From: JAGQVA01 sp033764335
GTDB lineage: Bacteria > Bacteroidota > Bacteroidia > J057
Reading direction: 5' to 3'
Length of the DNA stretch: 64,000 bases
NCBI GenBank assembly: GCA_033764335.1
Contig: JANRJC010000044.1
Span: 62,001-126,000, forward strand
Shown piece by piece: positions 27,068 to 34,838 of this stretch (positions are counted from its first letter, which is position 1; each line of letters opens with the position of its first letter). Below the pieces are notes generated by a model. That model did no database searches, was not told the DNA's origin, and saw only the letters and a list, made by a program, of their open reading frames with translations. Position numbers and translations under genes: made by a program.

Positions 27068-28342
27068 ATGGGAGAATTTATGGAAGCCATCAATACCAAA
27101 ATATTAGCAGCAACGGAGGCATTCTCCCGAGATATATTGGTGAACCAATTACACCAGGATTACGACTATCATAATCTTGCTCATACTGTAAAGGTCGTTG
27201 ACGCTGTAGAGGAAATCGGAAGGCATAGCAAACTTACGGCTAAAGAAATTGAAACACTTAAAATCGCAGCCTGGTTTCATGACCTCGGTTATATCAAAGC
27301 ATACATTGGCCATGAAGAGCATAGTATGGAAATGGCCCGTGAGTTTCTTTCCACCCAAAATATAAAAGAAACTCGTATTGAGCGGATTCTGGAATTGATT
27401 GAGGCTACTAAACTGGATTTCGAGCCTCGCAATACGATGGAAGGTGTGATGAAAGACGCAGATCTATACAATCTCGCCGATGAGGATGCAATCTCAAAAA
27501 GCCAGGGTATTCGAAAGGAGTGGAAAGTATTCTGTAACCGCGACTTTTCAGATGAGGAATGGGATAAGTTTAATTATGACTTTTTTCGGGAACACGAATA
27601 TTACTCCGATTTTGGGAAAGAATTCCTTGCTGCTAAAAAGAAAGAAAACATTCGCAAGCTGAAAAAAGCGCTGAAAAAATCAACGGCTTCAACTGAATCC
27701 AACGAAGCCGAAATTGCCATCCAGAATTATCAGTTGGAAGAAGCTCAGGCGAAAATTGATAAGCTAAAACGCAAAATTAAAAAACTCGACCGACAACGCC
27801 CCGAACGAGGGGTGGAGACCATGTTTCGTACCACCTATCGCACACATGTCAGCCTAAGTGCAATCGCAGATAACAAAGCAAACATTCTTCTCTCTATCAA
27901 CGCTATCATTATCTCGATCATCATGACCAAAGCCTTTGAGCCAAACATCCTGCGTGATGCGAAGTTTTTGGAGGTTCCGCTTTTTGTGATTTTGCTTGTA
28001 TGTATGTCCACGATTATTTTCGCTATTCTGGCTACTCGGCCCAAAATCAACTCTGGAATTTTCTCCCGAGATGATATCCTCGATAAAAAAACAAACCTTC
28101 TTTTTTTCGGAAACTTCCATAATATGGATCTTGACGACTATCAGTGGGGAATTGACCAAATGATGGATGATGCCAAATATCTTTACGGAAGTATGTCCAA
28201 AGATATTTACTTTTTGGGACGGGTGCTGGCCAAAAAATTCCAGTTGCTGCGAATCGCTTACAACGTATTTATGTATGGAATGGCAGGGGCACTGACCATT
28301 TTTGCCGTATCGTACTGGTTGGGAGAAAAAGGTTTACTGTAA
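27068..28342 (+). CDS. HD-domain plus Pycsar-effector-like (PycTM/DUF5706) membrane protein
   Basis: A 424-residue two-part protein. Residues about 30-190 are an HD phosphohydrolase domain: YDYHNLAHTVKVVDAVEEIG, WFHDLGY (His71-Asp72), GHEEHSMEMAREFL, then VMKDADLYNLAD with the last metal Asp. A charged coiled-coil of about 60 residues (Lys/Glu-rich) leads to the C-terminal region, in which RTHVSLSAIADNKANILLSI followed by NAIIISIIM is the hallmark of PycTM, the membrane effector domain of the Pycsar antiphage system. Three transmembrane helices lie near 270-290, 302-325 and 395-418. In Pycsar a cyclase makes cCMP or cUMP and PycTM damages the membrane. No nucleotide cyclase gene is present here, so a defence role is not shown; HD-PycTM fusions also occur alone in Bacteroidota. 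The second ATG (27080) is an alternative start. Confidence 0.85.
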   Translation: MGEFMEAINTKILAATEAFSRDILVNQLHQDYDYHNLAHTVKVVDAVEEIGRHSKLTAKEIETLKIAAWFHDLGYIKAYIGHEEHSMEMAREFLSTQNIKETRIERILELIEATKLDFEPRNTMEGVMKDADLYNLADEDAISKSQGIRKEWKVFCNRDFSDEEWDKFNYDFFREHEYYSDFGKEFLAAKKKENIRKLKKALKKSTASTESNEAEIAIQNYQLEEAQAKIDKLKRKIKKLDRQRPERGVETMFRTTYRTHVSLSAIADNKANILLSINAIIISIIMTKAFEPNILRDAKFLEVPLFVILLVCMSTIIFAILATRPKINSGIFSRDDILDKKTNLLFFGNFHNMDLDDYQWGIDQMMDDAKYLYGSMSKDIYFLGRVLAKKFQLLRIAYNVFMYGMAGALTIFAVSYWLGEKGLL

Positions 28343-28351
28343 AGGCTGTTG

Positions 28352-29668
28352 TTATTTTTGCCCCATTAAATCCAGAATTGCCGCTGTCATAGCCATTATA
28401 CCGGTTTTGATACTAGGTTCGGGAACGGGTTTGTATAAAGAGGAATGAAGAGAAGGAAGCTGAATTTCGCCTTTCTCTGCTGCCGCAACTTTTTCCGGCT
28501 CTATCACACCCAGCCAAAAAATCGAAATGGGCACTTTGTCTGCCGTTCTTCCATATCTGCTGAAATCTTCTCCCCCCATTACAGAGGATACTTCTTTTAC
28601 TGCATCTTCTCCCAAAGTTTCTTTCCATACCTTGCTCAAACGATCCGCCAAAACAGGATCGTTGTAGGTTGCCGGAGTAAATTCATCACGGACAAAAACA
28701 GCAGGGTACATACTATCAGGTAAGCCTGCGGCCATTGCTTCTCCCCGGCATACCCGCCGGATACCTTCAATCAGCTTGCTACGCACCTCATCGGTATAAG
28801 AGCGAAGTGTAAGTTCCATCTTGACCTCATTCCCGATAATATTTCCTTTGGTACCGCCATGAATAGAGCCTACGGTAATCACCGAAGGTTCCAGTGGAGA
28901 AATTTCACGGCTGACAATGGTCTGAAGCCCCATGATGATTTTTGCGGACAAAACCACAGGATCTATTGTCGTATGCGGATATGCACCATGCCCACCCTTT
29001 CCATAAACGGTTATGTCCACCATATCCACATTAGCCAGGGCATAACCCGATCGGACACCGATCGTGCCTGCTGCCATTTCGGCTTTGGTGTGAAGCGCCA
29101 GCGCATAGTCGGGTTTGGGAAACTTTTCATACAATCCATCTTCCAGCATGGCTTTAGCACCGCCACCTCTTTCTTCTGCCGGTTGCGCAATAAAAACCAA
29201 TGTTCCCGACCATTGTTTTTTCAGCCGATGAAGCATCCGGGCTGTCCCCGTCCATACTGACATGTGAATGTCGTGGCCGCATGCATGCATTACCCCGACT
29301 TCGTTACCGATATCATCTTTCGTTTTTACTGTGCTGGCATACGAAAGACCCGTTTCTTCCACAACCGGGAGCGCGTCGGTATCCGTGCGAATCAGCAAAA
29401 CAGGGCCTTTCCCATTTTTCAGCACAGCAACTACACCATAACCGCCGATATTTTCAGTTACTTCAAATCCCAGATCGCGCATTTCTTTTGCCAGGTAAGC
29501 GCTGGTTTCTTTTTCATGAAAAGAAAGCTCCGGATGACTGTGAAGGTGTTTATAAAGTTTATCCAGATAAGGATAATCCGCTTCAATCGCCGAACGAAAA
29601 TCGTTCTGCCCTAAAGAAACGCCAAACAAAACCGAAAGCAGAATAAAAGTGAAAGATGTCTTTTTCAT
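28352..29668 (-). CDS. M20-family amidohydrolase (AmhX/HipO-like), secreted
   Basis: A 438-residue protein with a signal peptide (MKKTSFTFILLSVLFGVSLG). The M20 metal site is visible in VMHACGHDIHMSVWTG, the catalytic Glu pair in FIAQPAEERGGGAKAML, and the dimerisation lid in KGGHGAYPHTTIDPV. ACGHD with Cys is typical of the aminoacylase/IAA-amino-acid-hydrolase subgroup, which removes acyl or amide groups from N-acyl amino acids. The last metal His is in LPSLHSSLYKP. Its stop is nine bases from the convergent stop of the HD-PycTM gene. The natural substrate is not predictable. Confidence 0.93.
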   Translation of the reverse strand: MKKTSFTFILLSVLFGVSLGQNDFRSAIEADYPYLDKLYKHLHSHPELSFHEKETSAYLAKEMRDLGFEVTENIGGYGVVAVLKNGKGPVLLIRTDTDALPVVEETGLSYASTVKTKDDIGNEVGVMHACGHDIHMSVWTGTARMLHRLKKQWSGTLVFIAQPAEERGGGAKAMLEDGLYEKFPKPDYALALHTKAEMAAGTIGVRSGYALANVDMVDITVYGKGGHGAYPHTTIDPVVLSAKIIMGLQTIVSREISPLEPSVITVGSIHGGTKGNIIGNEVKMELTLRSYTDEVRSKLIEGIRRVCRGEAMAAGLPDSMYPAVFVRDEFTPATYNDPVLADRLSKVWKETLGEDAVKEVSSVMGGEDFSRYGRTADKVPISIFWLGVIEPEKVAAAEKGEIQLPSLHSSLYKPVPEPSIKTGIMAMTAAILDLMGQK

Positions 29669-29807
29669 TATCTATCTATAATTCTCCCATTAATCGGGGA
29701 AAGTTGTCGTCCCAAACTAGAATAATTCAAATAAAGATCAAAATGCACAGTTCAATTCATACCCGGCTTTTTTGTAACTTCGCAGGTATTAACACTTGTG
29801 TAACAGA

Positions 29808-30425
29808 ATGGAATATCCTTCAAAAGCGATAGAAGATGCTGTAAATGAGCTTTCGACCCTTCCGGGTATCGGAAAAAAAACGGCTCTCCGGCTTGCACTT
29901 CATATTCTGAAACAAACCGAAGAAGACGCCGCAAGGTTGGGGTTCTCCATCATTGATCTCCGGAAAAACATTCGGTATTGCGAAGTTTGTTTTAATATTT
30001 CGGATCAGCCTAAGTGCAAAATATGTAACAATGGCCGAAGAGATCAAGAAATAATCTGTGTTGTGGAAGATACAAAGGATGTCATCGCACTGGAAAGTAC
30101 ACACCAATACAGTGGCCTTTATCATGTGTTGGGAGGGCTTATAAACCCTCTCCAGGGCATTGGCCCTTCTTTGCTGAATATTGAACCGCTAATCTCCCGA
30201 ATCAATAACGCCAACATAAAAGAGGTAATTTTTGCTTTTAGTGCTAATATCGAAGGAGACACTACCGCTTTCTATATTTCAAAAAAAATGGCTGCTTTTC
30301 CTGTAAAAATTTCCAGCATCGCACGGGGCATACCTGTCGGTATGGATTTGGAATTTACGGATGAAGTAACCCTTGCTCGCTCTATTCTGAACCGAACACG
30401 CATGACCATACCCGGGAAAGATTAA
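29808..30425 (+). CDS. recR: Recombination protein RecR
   Basis: A 205-residue protein from the ATG at 29808 (MEYPSKAIEDAVNELSTLPG). A TTG at 29796 in frame is less likely. The helix-hairpin-helix STLPGIGKKTALRLALHIL, the C4 zinc motif (CEVCFNISDQPKCKIC) and the Toprim domain (ICVVEDTKDVIALEST, then VIFAFSANIEGDTTAFYI) are all in order. With RecO (at 4.3 kb here) it loads RecA at single-strand gaps. It appears to be the first gene of a unit with the glycosyltransferase nine bases downstream. A promoter-like TAACTTCG sits at 29775-29782. Confidence 0.95.
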   Translation: MEYPSKAIEDAVNELSTLPGIGKKTALRLALHILKQTEEDAARLGFSIIDLRKNIRYCEVCFNISDQPKCKICNNGRRDQEIICVVEDTKDVIALESTHQYSGLYHVLGGLINPLQGIGPSLLNIEPLISRINNANIKEVIFAFSANIEGDTTAFYISKKMAAFPVKISSIARGIPVGMDLEFTDEVTLARSILNRTRMTIPGKD

Positions 30426-30434
30426 AAAAATACT

Positions 30435-32399
30435 TTGGATTTATCTGTTATCATCGTCAATTATAATGTCAAACACTTTCTCGAACAGTGTCTGATATCT
30501 GTGCGAAAAGCCTTACAGGATTTGGAAGGGGAAATAATTGTGGTGGACAACAATTCTGTGGACGGAAGCCAGCAAATGATAAGAGACAAATTTGGCGAAG
30601 AGGTATTTCTGATTGAAAATCGGGATAATCCAGGTTTTTCAAAAGCCAACAATCAGGGGATAAAAATCGCAAAAGGCCGTTATATTCTCCTTCTTAACCC
30701 GGATACGGTTGTAGAAGAAAACACTTTTAAAAAATGTCTCGATTTTGCGGATGCGCATCCCGACTGCGGGGCGCTCGGAGTTAAGATGATTGACGGACAG
30801 GGGAAATTTCTCCCCGAATCCAAACGCGCATTGCCTACGGCATGGGTTTCATTTTATAAAATCTTCGGCCTTTCCCGGCTTTTTCCCCGGAGCCGACGTT
30901 TCGGAAGGTATCACCTTACCTACCTTGACAAAAACCAAAACCACGAAATAGAAGTGCTTTCGGGGGCATTCATGTGGCTGAGGAAATCGGTTTTGGACAA
31001 AATCGGTTTGCTGGATGAAATTTTCTTTATGTACGGTGAGGACATTGATCTTTCTTACCGGGTTACTCAGGCAGGATTCAAATGCTGGTATTTTGCCGAT
31101 ACGCAGATCATTCATTATAAAGGAGAGAGTACCAAAAAAGGGAGCCTGAACTATGTCAAAGTATTTTATCAGGCGATGATCATTTTTGCCCGGAAACACT
31201 TTGGTGGAAGCAAGCAGCGTTTTTTTATAGCAGCGGTTATGCTGGCGGTTTATTTTCGGGCAACGGTAGCGATTCTGCACCGCGTGGTAAAAAAACTGGG
31301 TATTCCGGCCATGGAAGGGGTTTTGATCTATGGAATGATGTATGGGATCAAAGCCTATTGGGAACATTATGTCAAATATATTGAAGGGGGGCAATACCCT
31401 CCGGAATTTGTAACGATTTATATACCGGCTTATACCCTCATTTTTATACTTTTTTACTGGGTTGCCGGAGCTTATAAAAAACCCTACCGGTTGCGCCCGC
31501 TTATCATTGCACCCTTTTCGGCTTTTGTGGCGATTGCCACCGGAACCTATATGTTTGGCTGGGTAAAAAATTTTTCGCGGGCAATTGTGGGGCTTTCCGC
31601 TATTTTTTCGATGGTCATCGCCATTGCCGTGCGGGGAGCCATCAACCGCCGGGAAAAAGGTAGCTTTTTTTTCACAGAAGAATCGCGGAAAAGGGTAATT
31701 GTAGCCGGAGAAGGGAAAGGATTAAGCCGGGTTATCACCCTTATTAAAGGAGAATTGGAATATCCGGTAAATATTATCGGGGTCGTAGGGAGTGGAAACC
31801 AGCCGCTGGATATCCCGGATGTAGAAAAACTTGGCGGGTTAAATCAGTTACGCGAAATCATCCAGTTTTACGATGTAGAAGAAGTGATTTTTTGTAATCA
31901 GACGATACCTACGGAGCGAATCCTCGATATCATGATGGAAATTCAGGATACAGGGATAGACTATAAAATTGTGCCTCCAGAGGCCGATTATATTGTCGGC
32001 CCACAGGCTATTCATACCTCCCGTTTCAGTCGCCAATTACATTTCAACCTTCAACAAAGCGATATACGCTTACACAAACAAATATTCGATGTTGTAGGCA
32101 GTATTGTATTGCTCGGCACATTTCCACTGGTTTTCTGGTTATACAAAAAGCCCCTTGCTGTTTTGGCTAAATTGATAAAAGTCCTCACTCTCCGCTATCA
32201 CATAGTAGGGTATATTCATCCGGAGGCGGAGGGTCTTCCGGAGATAAAACCCGGGCTTCTCAATATGCTGGATCGGGTAAATGGACGGGTTCCGATGAGT
32301 AAAGTCAATAAAGAAGGCTTAGACAAATATTATGCACGCACCTATTCCTGGGATCTGGATCTCGAAATCTTATTGAAAGGTTGGCGAAAAATCGGTTGA
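30435..32399 (+). CDS. Fusion: family 2 glycosyltransferase, membrane segments, nucleotide-binding-like and shortened phosphoglycosyl-transferase-like domains
   Basis: A 654-residue protein starting at a TTG (no ATG lies near; MDLSVIIVNYNV is the usual GT2 start). Residues 1-270 are GT2: VVDNNSVDGSQQM, NPGFSKANNQG, LLLNPDTVVEE and the acceptor-site FMYGEDIDLSYRV. Residues 320-415 hold about three transmembrane helices. Residues 420-540 resemble the CoA-binding_3/nucleotide-binding part of polyprenyl-phosphate sugar transferases (VIVAGEGKGLSRVITLIKGE, VIFCNQTIPTERILDIM). The end (HKQIFDVVGSIVLLGTFPLV, then YHIVGYIHP, LPEIKPG and LDKYYARTYSWDLDLEILLK) matches the two ends of a bacterial sugar-transferase domain, but the middle part with the catalytic DELPQ block is missing. 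It probably builds a surface glycan. The first enzyme activity is likely; the second is doubtful. Confidence 0.88.
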   Translation: MDLSVIIVNYNVKHFLEQCLISVRKALQDLEGEIIVVDNNSVDGSQQMIRDKFGEEVFLIENRDNPGFSKANNQGIKIAKGRYILLLNPDTVVEENTFKKCLDFADAHPDCGALGVKMIDGQGKFLPESKRALPTAWVSFYKIFGLSRLFPRSRRFGRYHLTYLDKNQNHEIEVLSGAFMWLRKSVLDKIGLLDEIFFMYGEDIDLSYRVTQAGFKCWYFADTQIIHYKGESTKKGSLNYVKVFYQAMIIFARKHFGGSKQRFFIAAVMLAVYFRATVAILHRVVKKLGIPAMEGVLIYGMMYGIKAYWEHYVKYIEGGQYPPEFVTIYIPAYTLIFILFYWVAGAYKKPYRLRPLIIAPFSAFVAIATGTYMFGWVKNFSRAIVGLSAIFSMVIAIAVRGAINRREKGSFFFTEESRKRVIVAGEGKGLSRVITLIKGELEYPVNIIGVVGSGNQPLDIPDVEKLGGLNQLREIIQFYDVEEVIFCNQTIPTERILDIMMEIQDTGIDYKIVPPEADYIVGPQAIHTSRFSRQLHFNLQQSDIRLHKQIFDVVGSIVLLGTFPLVFWLYKKPLAVLAKLIKVLTLRYHIVGYIHPEAEGLPEIKPGLLNMLDRVNGRVPMSKVNKEGLDKYYARTYSWDLDLEILLKGWRKIG

Positions 32400-32417
32400 T
32401 TCTCACTAAATTGAATA

Positions 32418-33014
32418 ATGAAATCCCCCATTTTTACTTCGTTTGTTACCATCGTGTTTTACCTTATTGCAAGTCCAATCTATTCTCAGCCGGAAGATTG
32501 CAGGCTAAAACCCGAAGATATGAAACCGCTGATCCAGCGCTATAATCCGTTTTTTTCCAACCATACATGGAATGCTGCTTCACAGATAGAAATGGCCCGA
32601 ATGGGCGAAGACCGGTTAATACTGATTACTCAGGAAGGTTGTATCCGCCATCATATTACTTTTACGCTGATTATTGACCCGGAAGTGGTGAAACCCAACC
32701 GGGAATTCTGGATGAATGAGGTTCGGAGTTTTATGCATAACGTTCATTGGGAACAACCGGAATACAGTACGTTTGGGGCGGATTTTGAAACTGTTTTTGC
32801 CAACCGATTTTCCACTCATGGCTTAAATGATTCGTTTAACTTTCCCATTGGTTCCCGCAATTTTATATGCGAACTGATTTTCGACCCCGAAAAAGGAGGC
32901 AAAATCACCATTGAGATGGTCAATTTCATCTTTAAAGAAAAACTTGATAATAAACGCCTTGCCGCTCCCAGTGAAAACGATGACGGCTGGCTGGGCACCG
33001 AAAAAAAACCTTAA
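32418..33014 (+). CDS. Hypothetical secreted protein
   Basis: A 198-residue protein with a signal peptide (MKSPIFTSFVTIVFYLIASP, cleavage after YSQ or nearby). The mature part has two Cys (EDCRLKP, EGCIRHH) plus a later one (NFICELIF), and beta-rich segments, e.g. HHITFTLIIDPEVV. I recognise no family. It lies 18 bases after the glycosyltransferase fusion and may be in its transcript. Its stop overlaps that of the convergent small gene by four bases. Confidence 0.8.
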   Translation: MKSPIFTSFVTIVFYLIASPIYSQPEDCRLKPEDMKPLIQRYNPFFSNHTWNAASQIEMARMGEDRLILITQEGCIRHHITFTLIIDPEVVKPNREFWMNEVRSFMHNVHWEQPEYSTFGADFETVFANRFSTHGLNDSFNFPIGSRNFICELIFDPEKGGKITIEMVNFIFKEKLDNKRLAAPSENDDGWLGTEKKP

Positions 33015-33274
33015 TTTTTCACCAAACCCCTGATAAGCATCTGGTCGGATTGAGGCTCATACTGTAAATATAAGACCAGCTTAATCTCATCCTGGGGTTT
33101 TACTTCTTCTTCTCCAACCGAAAAAGTTTGATGAAACCGATACATCTCATGATACATGAGGATTTCCGCTCCATAACGATTTTCCAGCATTTGCCTTACA
33201 TCTTTAAGCGATTGATTCCTGAAGGTAAGGACGTTTGTTTGCCAGGAAAGTGGTGAGGAATTGCTGTAATACAT
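33011..33274 (-). CDS. Small protein resembling an isolated FecR C-terminal/STN-like domain
   Basis: An 87-residue protein without signal peptide or membrane segment. The segment VLTFRNQSLKDVRQMLENRY followed by GAEI resembles the C-terminal DUF4974 domain of FecR and the related STN fold (compare FxNxxLxEVxxxLExxYGVxI), followed by beta strands (DEIKLVLYLQY, DQMLIRGLVK). No sigma factor, FecR body or receptor adjoins. It could be a remnant of a deleted FecR gene or a small independent protein. It is convergent with the preceding gene (four-base stop overlap). Confidence 0.6.
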   Translation of the reverse strand: MYYSNSSPLSWQTNVLTFRNQSLKDVRQMLENRYGAEILMYHEMYRFHQTFSVGEEEVKPQDEIKLVLYLQYEPQSDQMLIRGLVKN

Positions 33275-33343
33275 GGTCTTTGATGTTTGTAATTGGATTC
33301 TTATAGTATAGACGTAAAAAATCGGATTTTAGCTGGCAAAAAG

Positions 33344-33351
33344 TATTTTTG
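33344..33351 (+). promoter_or_regulatory. -7 element for the choice-of-anchor B gene
   Basis: TATTTTTG matches TAnnTTTG, 27 bases before the ATG at 33378. No TTG at the right -33 distance is visible. Confidence 0.45.
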
Positions 33352-33377
33352 TATAAGAAATTTTTAACTGCGGCGCG

Positions 33378-34802
33378 ATGAAAACATTTTTTCTATTTCT
33401 CGTTTTATGGACGGTGTTATTTCTGAACAACCCTGCACAAACTTCACAAAACCTCACCCTCAAGGCAAATTGGCAGGATCAAAACCTTCCCATACACGCG
33501 GGTTTGATTTACAACGATGTCTGGGGGTTTGTTTATGGCTATCGGGAATATGCGATTTTAGGTTCTGCTGGTCAGACACATTTCATTGAGGTAACAGACC
33601 CGGCTTCGCCGGTAGAGGTTGCGCGTTTCGCCGGAGCGGTGAACTCTATCTGGCGGGATTTCAAAACTTTCAGCCATTATGCCTACGGATCTGCCGATGA
33701 AACCAGTCAGACAAGTCCCTCCGGGTTACAGATTTTCGATTATTCCGGGCTGCCCAATAGTGTATCAAAAGTTTATGATTCCCCTATCTTCTTCGAACGT
33801 GCCCACAACATCTACATAGACGAAAAATCGGGCAGGCTTTATGCTGCCGGAACCGATACTCGTCCCAATGGCCTCATTGTGCTCGACCTGAATGCAGACC
33901 CCGCGAATCCCAACCTCCTGGCCTCAGTAAATTTACCCGGTGGTTATGTCCATGATGTGCATGTCAGAAATAATATCGCTTATTGTTCGCACGGTTTCAA
34001 TGGTATGTACATCTACGATATGACCAATCCGACTAATCCGATTTTGATTGGGAATATAACTTCTTATCCCAATCAGGGTTACAACCATTCAAGCTGGTTG
34101 ACGGACGATGGCAATTTTCTCGTTTTTGCCGACGAAAGTTTTGGAAGACCACTCCGGATTCTGGACATCACCGATCTCAACAATTTATCCATTGTCTCCA
34201 CTTTCAAATCTCACCTTGTAGGACCATCCGCCACCAATAGTATGGCTCATAACCCCTTTGTCAGAAATGGGTACGCTTTTATTGCTTATTATCAGGATGG
34301 TATTCAGATTTTTGATATAAACGACGTGCTCGAACCCCGCCAGATTGCCTGGTACGATACGGATACCACCAACATTGCTTATACAGGATATGACGGTGCC
34401 TGGGGGGTTTACCCCTTTTTACCTTCACACAATATCCTCGGATCTGATCAGACTTTTGGACTATTTATTCTGGAATTTGATGATCTGAAACCCGCTATCG
34501 GAAATACCCAGCCCGATTTTCCCTTCGACGAAACACAAATAACCAACCTCGCAAAACCCATTAGACTTTTTCCAAACCCGGTGAACGAGGGGGAGAATCT
34601 TCACTTAACTCTCGAAAATGACTCGTTACGCATTTTGCGATCGGTCATTTATGACCTCAATGGAAAAGAAGTACGGAAAACATCGCTTGTTTATGAATCC
34701 GGTGACTATCCGGTGGATATATCCGGAATTCCTCCCGGCATTTATGCAATGATTATTACAGGAGAAAATTTTTACGCCCGAAAAAAGCTGGTGATAAGAT
34801 AA
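33378..34802 (+). CDS. Choice-of-anchor-B family protein with T9SS sorting domain
   Basis: A 474-residue secreted protein. After the signal peptide (cleavage near NNPAQTSQ), LVIVD-type beta-propeller repeats occur: YAILGSAGQTHFIEVTDPAS, GLQIFDYSGLP, GLIVLDLNADP, GMYIYDMTNPTNPILIG, LRILDITDLNN and GIQIFDINDV. This matches the choice-of-anchor B family. The last 80 residues are a type A sorting domain (LFPNPVNEGEN, YDLNGKEVRKT, GIPPGIYAMII, KKLVIR). It is exported by T9SS and linked to the cell surface or released. Its partner or ligand is unknown. Confidence 0.9.
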   Translation: MKTFFLFLVLWTVLFLNNPAQTSQNLTLKANWQDQNLPIHAGLIYNDVWGFVYGYREYAILGSAGQTHFIEVTDPASPVEVARFAGAVNSIWRDFKTFSHYAYGSADETSQTSPSGLQIFDYSGLPNSVSKVYDSPIFFERAHNIYIDEKSGRLYAAGTDTRPNGLIVLDLNADPANPNLLASVNLPGGYVHDVHVRNNIAYCSHGFNGMYIYDMTNPTNPILIGNITSYPNQGYNHSSWLTDDGNFLVFADESFGRPLRILDITDLNNLSIVSTFKSHLVGPSATNSMAHNPFVRNGYAFIAYYQDGIQIFDINDVLEPRQIAWYDTDTTNIAYTGYDGAWGVYPFLPSHNILGSDQTFGLFILEFDDLKPAIGNTQPDFPFDETQITNLAKPIRLFPNPVNEGENLHLTLENDSLRILRSVIYDLNGKEVRKTSLVYESGDYPVDISGIPPGIYAMIITGENFYARKKLVIR

Positions 34803-34803
34803 T

Positions 34804-34838
34804 AATGGTTAATGGTCAATGGTTAATGGTTAATGGTT
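34804..34838. repeat. Heptamer tandem repeat (AATGGTT x5)
   Basis: Five adjacent copies of AATGGTT (the second is AATGGTC) start one base after the stop of the + strand gene. Read on the minus strand (AACCATT), the last copies encode the end of the M28 peptidase (ETINH) and supply its TAA stop. Copy-number change would shift this C-terminus only slightly because a stop recurs in the repeat. Confidence 0.9.
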
